Shown piece by piece: positions 14,701 through 26,700 of a DNA stretch of 64,000 nt. The notes beneath the pieces are model-generated. The model ran no database searches and was not told the origin of the DNA. It was given only the letters and a program-made list of their open reading frames with translations. The stretch covers positions 68,503,594-68,567,593 of the forward strand of contig NC_069134.1 in assembly GCF_026914265.1 (NCBI RefSeq), in the 5' to 3' direction. The stretch's first letter is position 1; each line of letters begins with the position of its first letter. The DNA comes from Mya arenaria (Eukaryota; Mollusca; Bivalvia; Myida; Myidae). Position numbers and translations under genes: made by a program.

Positions 14701-17700
14701 GCAAGATATTTAAGACCAAATCTCAGCCGTGTCCTGTCCAGAAGTGTTAAATGTTTGTTATTACACGTAATGAAAGTCAATTGTTTTTCATTGGAATAAG
14801 TAATGTGATGGAACATTAATGGGTTGGTAATATTTTCAACATGCCATTTTCGTTTGTCCGGTTAACGCACTAAATTCTTACGCTATGACCTCGTTTCGAT
14901 TCTCATTTCCGGCCTTAGCGCATGTGAGTTTGGCTAGGGATCACCAAGCCGGACAAGTAGGTTTTCTCCGAACACTCCGGCTTCCCCGAAAAGGCAAGAC
15001 CCAATTCTCGCGCAACATCGTGCCTACGAGATTGACTTCGTAATATTTATCATAACTTTCTTCACAATCGTAGCAAATATATAATGTTTTAACTAGGGAT
15101 GTAAACCGGATACCAAATCGGTATCCGGATATTCGTATCAAGTATTCGAATACTATCCGGATACTCGTATCAAATTGTTTTCATAATAAGTAAATTTCCT
15201 ATTATATGTCACCCACCTTCTGTTATTTGACATAGTTGTCCACTTGGTTACTGCCACGTGCTTTCGAGTTTGTTATTTATCAGCAGGTTTCATGTTAAAT
15301 GACGCTTTGATTATTTGAAAGTCGATTGTAATTTTATTTCATTACATTGTTTGATTTAATGCAATACCTACAATTTCTGCGGTGTTTTGTATTGAAGGAT
15401 ATAATTGCGGAAAAGATAAAAAGACAAAAAGACGATCTGATTTTTCTTTATTTACATGCGTGTACTTTTTTATTTATCAATAAACTAAACAGGTTTACAT
15501 ATCGTATGAAAAATAAAATACACTACACAACATAACACGTGAATAAATACTAAATAGGAAATAAATCATTTATATATTTGATAATTTAATTAAACATTGT
15601 ACACACACTACTTTCAAGTCCGAAATGTTCGAATACTTCACAACAGTTTTCATTCGATGTCGCACTTAATCGAACGCATGTTCTTGTTCAGAAACAAGAT
15701 AGCGTCCACCATGTTACTGTTGATGCGATGATACAGGAATAACGATTAATAATTCAAAACACAATTACAAGATGCAAAATGATGGAAATTTGATTGAAAA
15801 GTGAAAAGATAAACAAATTTATTTTTGTATTTATTGTTCAGATAGCAATAATTTCTTCATGTATATTCATCAAAAACACGATTGGTCATTAATAGCTTTG
15901 ATTGCACGACCCTTAACTTGTGATTGGACGATCAATCCGTTTAGTATCAACTAGTGCCAATTAGTGTCAATTAACCGCATCTGAGATCATAAAACAACAC
16001 TTGTCATTGTAAACAAGGTCATAGAATTTCACAGGGTGCTGCACAAGGACACAATATCACGCCTTGTGCAAACACCCAATTAGCAGACGATTTATGACAT
16101 ATACCCGCTTCGCGACAGACACTGTTGATCACCTGAAATATTTCATCTGAAAAGTTTTATAACAATTGCTATGTTTCTGCTAAGCTATTTCATTGAACTT
16201 TTAATTCTTAACGAATATTCGAATACCCATTTTGGTATCCGAATACTTGCGTGATATCCGGATACTCGGATATTCGCTTCCATCCCTAGTTTTAACTGAC
16301 ATGCTATATATCGAAACATTAACGCAGGGACTCAATAGGTCCGTGTATATACCGTCTTTTCGTTGTTCGTTTTTTACAATTTAAAGTAAAAAACGAAAAT
16401 GGAACATACAAATCCTTTTTCGTTTTTCTAATAATTGAAGAGAACACCAAAATTGATAGTTTTTTTTCCATTTCCGTTTTTTTAATAATAATATCTGCTT
16501 CTATTTCTACATGGAGTTATTGTGCGGGTGTCTAGGGTGACGATACGATACACGGAAACATATTAAAATCGTTTGTGATAAACGCATTTCAATCTTGATT
16601 TATCTATTGTTGTTTAGTTTGTTTATCAAATATAATAAAAGAGAAATAAATGTATTTACAATGAGTGTTGCTTCATTTAACTTTGTCTGATATCAAGAAT
16701 ATACTGGTTATTTGCAGCGCTGCATCATTCTGCAGATTGTGAAAGTAATGCATGCATGCCAAAGTTATAGATCTCCCGGTAAAATGTCTTTAATGTTCAT
16801 GTCTGCCGAATCTGTTATTTCATAAAGTGCCATTATGCAATTAAATGCATTTGTAGATCTATGTACATTAGTGGCTTGGTTAATGTAATTCCGGCGTACA
16901 AGATTTAATCATTAGACGCTGCAGTTTTCCATTATTTTCCGGACGCTTTCAGCGATTGAGAAATCTAAAAATGCATTAAATGCAATGCCATATCCTATTA
17001 TCTTAACTCCTTTCCAAACATTATTCAATAATTATATGAACTGTTTTTTTTACAATTTCTGACAAATAACTCGTATGTTCGTGCTTTCTTCATGTTATTG
17101 GCTTCATTGCCGTTCGTGATTGCCGGAAATTGAAATTGAAGGAGTTTGTCAATCCCGCAACCACAGTGTCAATCTGCGTTTGGAAAAATATTCAGTTAAA
17201 CCATAGCAATCCTGTGATTATGTGTCCCATAAAGCACCGGTCATGTGATTGACACTGTCTGTTGTTTTGGGATTGATTTACAAATGCACATTTCTTGTTT
17301 TCAGAGCGAATCGTTTCTGGAGGATCCCGGTAACGAGGAGGCGACGCTGGCGTTCACCGGAAGTTTGGCGGCCGCGGGCGGCAACCCGGCCATGTCGGAG
17401 CAGGATCTCTACCAGACAACCGTCCTCTTGGAGACGGCCGGTCGCGCCAAGCCCAACAACGCCTCACAGGCCAAAACCATCATAAAGGTATTTATTTAGT
17501 GTGTTACTTTAATATTTAACATCATCATTGTCGTCGTCATTATCATCTGCATCATGATTCGAGAGCGCATCGAAACTGCAATCAGATTTAATCCACAGTT
17601 TTTAAAATATAATAATGCTCGTTTTAGGACGTCCTTACGTGTGGAAGCGGTCTTGTCGCCAATGACAAGAAGAGCACGTGGGCGGGAATGGAGCCTGCGT

Positions 17701-20700
17701 CACAACGGATTGTTGCCGCCTTCCTTATGCGTTTCCTCGAGAACGTGACGTTGATGATGGCGGAAACGTTCACGGAGCCCGGGGTTCAGACGATTGAGAA
17801 CGAGAACATAGGTAACGAGGCGATGTTCTGATACGAATTTGACGTGGTGTTTGGTAAATTTGGAAAAAGCGGGGAAAAGGTGTCAGGAATACAATCAAAC
17901 CAGGTTTTTTTTAAAAGATTAATTGACGGTTCAACAGTATTCTTTTCTAAATTCAGCATCGATGTGATAATCTTGCCATGACAACCCGAACTATTACACA
18001 CACATGTTATTAAATACAGTATTAAAATTTAATGTGTTTATTATTTGATAGCTTCCATGTTCATAGGAGAACTGCAGTTTATATATATAATATATGCTAG
18101 ATTTATGTACTTTGTACATATAAAACACGCTAAATATATGTAATTGTTACATATAATACACGCTTAATATATGTAATGTATACATATAATACACGCTAAA
18201 TATATGTAGTGTGTACATATAATTAACGCTTAATATATGTATGTAATCGTATGATTTTAGCCATTGAAGTGCACGTGTTGTCAATGGCGAACACGCTTCC
18301 AGGGGAGGGAAATGTGAAGTTTAAAAGGGAAGACAACTCTTTCTACATACCTGAGGAAAATATACTAGCTCATAGCTCAGGTAGGGTAAACTAAAGTGGA
18401 AATAAACATGAGAAGATATTCAAAATGAATAAAGATTCTTTATCAATTTCACGAAAACACGTTTTAACAGATGTTCAGTTATTTAAACTTTTAAAGTGAT
18501 ATATTTTTTTTTATAATAAAAATGGTTGATACCGAATTAGAAATATTATTTCAAAAGCAATGCCATATTTAGTGTTTGTATGAAGAAACCCTTATAACCA
18601 AGTACATAGACATGAACAACATAATCTGCAATTCAAGGCGGCATATCGCGGGCGGTATTCCTGGAGTATCGAACATTTGGCGGACTGTTGAAACCCCAGC
18701 AGCCAGTGGATGTGACGTCAGAGCGCCGTGTGGCCAGCCGCATGTTGAGCGCCACTCTCGGAGGAAGGGAGGGCCAGGTGCAGCTGACGGAGCCGGTTAT
18801 AATAGCCTTTAAAACGGAAAAGGTACATTGTTACGTGCTTGTCGTAGCCACACCACTAAACCTACGGTAACCTTCGAAAGGATAAAATGTTATTTCTTGA
18901 GAGGAACAAATAGCGCCGCCTATATATATATCATGTTAATTTCCATAGTCTAGGGTCGACTTTTTCATAAGCGGTAGTCTTTTTGTATATTAGAGCTTCC
19001 AATTACCAAGTGTATTTCCATCGGAACTGTGGCAAAAGTGAACAAATAATAAACATGTATTCACTTGGTACGCAGGTGGACGGGGTTGAGCGATACCAGC
19101 ACAAATGTTCGTTCTGGAACTATAGCCTTGGTTTCACGGGCTCCTGGTCCCAGAAGGGTTGTGCCCTGGACAAAACTAACGATACCCACACGTTGTGTCG
19201 CTGTGACCACCTCACCAGTTTCGCAGTTCTCATGGACATCCATAAAACAGAGGTAATCCAACATCATGTTGCAAAAAAACATACAATTGGATCATCTTTC
19301 TTTTAAATAGATATGCTAATCTGTTTTTAAAAATAGTTATACTCATCTGACTAATAACCTATATAATAATATGTTTCTCACAACATATGTAATCATCTTT
19401 TCCTAATAAAATTTGACCTTATGTTTCTAGTAACCAATATAATCATTCGTCTCTAATAACCTATATGCTTAAATGTCTGTAATAACATACATCCATATGA
19501 CCATCTGTCACTGAACAATATGATCATGTGACTATAATAACGTATATGATCATCTGAATCTAATAACGTATGTGAACACATGTCTCTAAAAACAACTATA
19601 ATCATTTGTCTCAAATAACAAACATGTATATGGTCGTCTGACTCTTACAACCCATACAATCTTCTGTTACTAGATCAAGGGTGTACATGCAGTGGTCCTG
19701 TCATACATCACCTACACCGGGATCATCATCTCTGTCATCTGCTGTTTCTTCAGCTGGCTTACTTTTGTCGGCGTCAGGTAAATAATTGATCCACCTCAAT
19801 AACAATTGATCCCTATACCTGAAGGAAAGAATTGATCCATATACATCAGCGAAACAATTGATCCATATATCTGAAGGAAACATTTGATCCATAACCCTCA
19901 AGGAAACAATTGATCCATATTCCTCAAGGAAACAATTGATCCATATATCTGAAGGAAACATTTGATCCATAACCCTCAAGGAAACAATTGATCCATATTC
20001 CTCAAGGAAACAATTGATCCATCATATACCTCAAGGAAATAAAAGATCCCTAAACCTCAGTGAAGCAATTGATCCCTATACCTCAAGGAAACAATTGATC
20101 GATATACCCCAGGGAAACAATTTATCTATACACCTGAAGGAAACCGTTAATCCATATACCTGAAGGGAACATTTGATCCATATACCTCAAGGAAATAATT
20201 TATCCATATACCTGAAGGAAGCAATTGGTACATATAGCTGAAGGAAACAATTGATCAATATAACAGATGGAAATAATTGATAAATATACTTGAAGGAAAA
20301 TGTTTGTCCATATACCTGAAGGGAACAATTGATCCATATACCATAAGGAAACAAATGATCTATATACCACAGGAAAACAATTGATCCATCATATACATCA
20401 GGGAAACAATTGATCCATATACCTGAAGGAAACATATGATCCATATACCTGAAGGAAACAATTTATCAATATAACAGAAGAAAACAATTGATCCATATAC
20501 CTCAGGGAAACAATGTATCTATATACCTGAAGGAAACAGTTGATCCATATACCCGAAGGAAATAATTGACCCATATACCTCAGGGAAAGAATCGATCCAT
20601 ATACCTTAGGCACACAATTGATCCATATACCTGTAGGAAACAATTGATCCCTAAACCTGAAGGATATAATTGATCCATATACCTCAGGAAAAAAAATTGA

Positions 20701-23700
20701 TCCATATACCTCAAGGAAACAATTGATCCATCATATACCTCAAGGAAATAATTGATCACTAAACCTCATTGAAACAATTGATCCATCTACCTCAGGGGAA
20801 ACAATTGATCCATATTCCAGAAGGAAACAATTGAGCTATATACCTGAAGGAAACAATTGATCCATATACCTGAAGGAAACACTCGATCCATATAACTCAG
20901 GGAAACAATTGATCCATATACATCAAAGAAACACTCGATCCATATAACTCATGGAAACAATTGATCCATATACCTCAGGGAAACAATTGATCCATATACC
21001 TGAAGGAAACAATTGATCCATATACCTCAGTGAAACAATTGATTCATATCCCTGAAGGAAACAATTGATCCATATACTTCAAGGAAACAATTGATCCATA
21101 TCCCTCAGTGATACAATTGATCCATCATATACCTGAAGGAAACAATTGATCCCTACCTGAAGGAAACAATTGATCCATATACCTCAGGGAAACAATTGAT
21201 CCATATACCTCAAGGAAACAATTGATCCATATCCCTCAGTGAAACAATTGATCCATCATATACCTGAAGGAAACAATTGATCCTTAAACCTGAAGGAAAC
21301 AATTGATCCATATACCTCAGGGAAACAATTGATCCATATACCTCAGTGAAACAATTGATCCATCATATACCTGAAGGAAACAATTGATCCCTATACCTCA
21401 GTGAAACAATTGATCCATCATATACCTGAAGGAAACAATTGATCCCTATACCTGAAAGAAACAATTGATCCATATACCTCAGGCAAACAATTGATCCATA
21501 TACCTCAAGGAAATAAATGATCCGTAAACCTCAGTGAAACAATTGATCCATATACCTCAAGGAAACAATTTATCCATATCCCTCAGTGAAACAATTGATC
21601 CATCATATACCTAAAGGAAACAATTGATCCCTACACCTGAAGGAAACAATTGATCCATATACCTCAGGGAAACAATTGATCCATATACCTCAGGGAAACA
21701 ATTGATCCATATACCTCAGGCAAACAATTGATCCATATACCTCAAGAAAATAATTGATTCATATACCTCAGTAAAACAATTGATCCATCATATACCTGAA
21801 GGAAACAATTGATCCCTATACCTGAAGGAAACAATTGATCCATATACCTCAGGGAAACAATTGATCCATATATCTGAAGGAAACATTTGATCCATAACCC
21901 TCAAGGAAACAATTGATCCATATACCTCAGGGAAACAATTGATCCATATATCTGAAGGAAACATATGATCCATATACCTGAGGGAAACAATTGATCAATA
22001 TAACAGAAGAAAACAATTGATCCATATACCTCAGGGAAACAATGTATCTATATACCTGAAGGAAACAGTTGATCCATATACCTGAAGGAAATAATTGACC
22101 CATATACCTCAGGGAAACACTCGATCCATATACCTTAGGCACACAATTTATCCATATACCTGTAGGAAACAATTGATCCCTAAACCTGAAGGAAATAATT
22201 GATCCATATACCTCAGGAAAAAAAATGATCCATATGCCTCAAGGAAACAATTGATCCATCATATACCTCAAGGAAATAATTGATCACTAAACCTCATTGA
22301 AACAATTGATCCATCTACCTCAGGGGAAACAATTGATCCATATTCCAGAAGGAAACAATTGAGCTATATACCTGAAGGAAACAATTGATCCAGATAACTC
22401 AAGGAAACAATTGATCCATATACCTGAAGGAAACAATTGATCCAGATAACTCAAGGAAACAATTGATCCATATAACTCAGGGAAACAATTGATCAATATA
22501 ACTCAGGGAAACATTGATCCATATACCTCAGTGATACAATTGATCTATATACCTGAAGGAAACAATTGATCCATATACCTCAGTGAAACAATTGATTCAT
22601 ATCCCTGAAGGAAACAATTGATCCATATACTTCAAGGAAACAATTGATCCATATCCCTCAGTGATACAATTGATCCATCATATACCAGAAGGAAACAATT
22701 GATCCCTACCTGAAGGAAACAATTGATCCATATTCCTCAGGGAAACAATTGATCCATATACCTCAAGGAAACAATTGATCCATATCCCTCAGTGAAACAA
22801 TTGATCAATCATATACCTGAAGGAAACAATTGATCCTTACACCTGAAGGAAACAATTGATCCATATACCTCAGGGAAACAATTGATCCATATACCTCAAG
22901 GAAACAATTGATCCATATCCCTCAGTGAAACAATTGATCCATCATATACCTGAAGGAAACAATTGATCCTTAAACCTGAAGGAAACAATTGATCCTAATA
23001 CCTCAGGGAAACAATTGATCCATATACCTCAGTGAAACAATTGATCCATCATATACCTGAAGGAAACAATTGATCCCTATACCTCAGTGAAACAATTGAT
23101 CCATCATATACCTGAAGGAAACAATTGATCCCTATACCTGAAAGAAACAATTGATCCATATACCTCAGGCAAACAATTGATCTATATACCTCAAGGAAAT
23201 AAATGATCCGTAAACCTCAGTGAAACAATTGATCCATATACCTCAAGGAAACAATTTATCCATATCCCTCAGTGAAACAATTGATCCATCATATACCTAA
23301 AGGAAACAATTGATCCCTACACCTGAAGGAAACAATTGATCCATATACCTCAGGGAAACAATTGATCCATATACCTCAGGGAAACAATTGATCCATATAC
23401 CTCAGGCAAACAATTGATCCATATACCTCAAGAAAATAATTGATTCATATACCTCAGTAAAACAATTGATCCATCATATACCTGAAGGAAACAATTGATC
23501 CCTATACCTGAAGGAAACAATTGATCCATATACCTCAGGGAAACAATTGATCCATATATCTGAAGGAAACATTTGATCCATAACCCTCAAGGAAACAATT
23601 GATCCATATACCTCAGGGAAACAATTGATCCATATATCTGAAGGAAACATATGATCCATATACCTGAGGGAAACAATTGATCAATATAACAGAAGAAAAC

Positions 23701-26700
23701 AATTGATCCATATACCTCAGGGAAACAATGTATCTATATACCTGAAGGAAACAGTTGATCCATATACCTGAAGGAAATAATTGACCCATATACCTCAGGG
23801 AAACACTCGATCCATATACCTTAGGCACACAATTTATCCATATACCTGTAGGAAACAATTGATCCCTAAACCTGAAGGAAATAATTGATCCATATACCTC
23901 AGGAAAAAAAAATGATCCATATGCCTCAAGGAAACAATTGATCCATCATATACCTCAAGGAAATAATTGATCACTAAACCTCATTGAAACAATTGATCCA
24001 TCTACCTCAGGGGAAACAATTGATCCATATTCCAGAAGGAAACAATTGAGCTATATACCTGAAGGAAACAATTGATCCAGATAACTCAAGGAAACAATTG
24101 ATCCATATACCTGAAGGAAACAATTGATCCAGATAACTCAAGGAAACAATTGATCCATATAACTCAGGGAAACAATTGATCAATATAACTCAGGGAAACA
24201 TTGATCCATATACCTCAGGGAAACAATTGATCTATATACCTGAAGGAAACAATTGATCCATATACCTCAGTGAAACAATTGATTCATATCCCTGAAGGAA
24301 ACAATTGATCCATATACTTCAAGGAAACAATTGATCCATATCCCTCAGTGATACAATTGATCCATCATATACCAGAAGGAAACAATTGATCCCTACCTGA
24401 AGGAAACAATTGATCCATATTCCTCAGGGAAACAATTGATCCATATACCTCAAGGAAACAATTGATCCATATCCCTCAGTGAAACAATTGATCAATCATA
24501 TACCTGAAGGAAACAATTGATCCTTACACCTGAAGGAAACAATTGATCCATATACCTCAGGGAAACAATTGATCCATATACCTCAGGGAAACAATTGATC
24601 CATATACCTCAAGGAAACAATTGATCCATATACCTCAGTGAAACAATTGATCCATCATATACCTGAAGGAAACAATTGATCCCTATACCTGAAGGAAACA
24701 ATTGATCCATATACCTCAGGCAAACAATTGATCCATATACCTCAAGGAAATAAATGATCCCTAAACCTCAGTGAAACATTTGATCCATATACCCCAAGGA
24801 AACAATTGATCCATATGCCTCAGTGAAACGATTGATCCCTATACCTCAAGGAAACAATTGATCCCTACACCTGAAGGAAACAATTGATCGATATACCTCA
24901 GGGAAACAATTTATCTATATACCTGAAGGAAACCGTTGATCCATATACCTAAAGGGAACATTTGATCCATATACCTCAAGGAAATAATTGATCCATATAC
25001 CTGAAGGAAACAATTGGTACATATAGCTGAAGGAAACAATTGATCAATATCACAGAAGGAAATTATTGATCAATATACTTGAAGGAAAATGTTTGTCCAT
25101 ATACCTGAAGAAAACAATATATCCATTTACCTCAAGGAAATAATTGATCCCTAAACCTCAGTGAAACAATTGATCCATCTGCCTCATTGAAACAATACGG
25201 AATGAAGATTTTTATTAATTTAGGGCTTATTACAATAGTATTTGGTAATAATGTCCACTTTTTGGAAGTTTGTGTAAGGATCCATACCTGTTATATTTAA
25301 GTTTCAAAACTGACTGAAATATGGTTTCACATATTCTTTCTTTGTTTTATACGTGTGAACATCTCATTTTGACAGTGGTCGAATATAATGGATTATTGAA
25401 TGCATCAATATGTTACCGTACAAAAATTAATTAAACCATGTGTAGGAGTCCTGGATGCGTGACGTTGTAGTATGCAAAACTTCGACAAATCATGGAATAT
25501 GATATAGATAACGAGTCCGCAATGTGATTTGATTTATGCCCAAGGATGGTAGAATAATGGTTATTATTCTATACAGTTGCTTGCCTAACCAGATAGCTTT
25601 CGTAGACGTTACCCCTGAGATCTTAAATGTCTTAATTAAAAGAAAATCTCCCAGAGAATGCATTTTCTTGGACAATTGTTTACAATGCAGTCTTAGGTAT
25701 GTCTTAAAGGTTCCTAGAAAAGGCCAGTCTGTGTGCATACTGTACCGGGCATGATTAATATGACAATGTTAGTGAAAATGAGTATAAAGACTAGCAACTA
25801 GGGATGGAAACCGGATACCAAAGCGGTATCCGGATATTCGTATCAATTATTCGAATACTATCCGGATACTCGTATCAAATTGTTTTTATAATAAGTAAAT
25901 TTTCTATTATATGTCACCCACCTTCTGTTATTTGACACAATTGTCCACTTAATTTATAATTCGTCATATGGCAATTTCACTTTTTCATTCATTCTTTCTC
26001 AGTCTTAATAATTTATAATGTTATAATCAAAGCTAAACAACTCATTTTATGTTATAAAACTCATGATGAATACCACATAAACACCTCACGAATTTGATAG
26101 TCACTTCGGCCGAGGTGGTTGCTTGGTTACTACCATGTGCTTTCGAGTTTGTTATTTATCAGCAGGTTTCATGTTAAATGACGCTTTAACCGTCTCCGTG
26201 GCCTTGTGGTTAAGCGTCCGCTTACGGTGCGGGAGGTCGTGGGTTCGATCCCAGGCCGCATCATACCGAAAGACGTTAAAAATTGGTACAAGTAGCTCCC
26301 TTGCCTGGCGCTTGGCATTTAAAGGGTAGTGCCTGGGAAAGTGGTGTAATCAGTACTTCAACACAGGAAAGTTGTATCCCGTGTATCGGTGCTTTACACC
26401 GAGCACGTTAAAGAACCAAGAGGTCTCTTTGCAAAGATCTAGGGTATCGCACCCGGATTTTTTTTATCTCACTCTGTTTCTTCAAGTCTTCCAATGCCTG
26501 GATTTGACTGCGAATTGCTGTCACTTCTATCTCATGTCACTTATGGCATTTAAACACAATTTAAGTCGTGATGGCGTCACGGCGGGGTCAAGCCATAATG
26601 CAGCCAATGGGCCCGGGCAGACCTTGATAAACTCAAATAAACAAACATAAATGACGCTTTGATTATTTGATAGTCGATTGTAGTCGGTGGACTGCATACG

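Noticed and set aside
13468..14735. CRISPR-like regularly spaced repeats
   Set aside because: Eukaryotic DNA, direct tandem units without unique spacers, and no cas genes.
19701..23858. Minus-strand ORFs with [15 protein letters not shown] repeats
   Set aside because: Translations of the 26-bp minisatellite; identical pairs are explained by the 1686-bp higher-order repeat.
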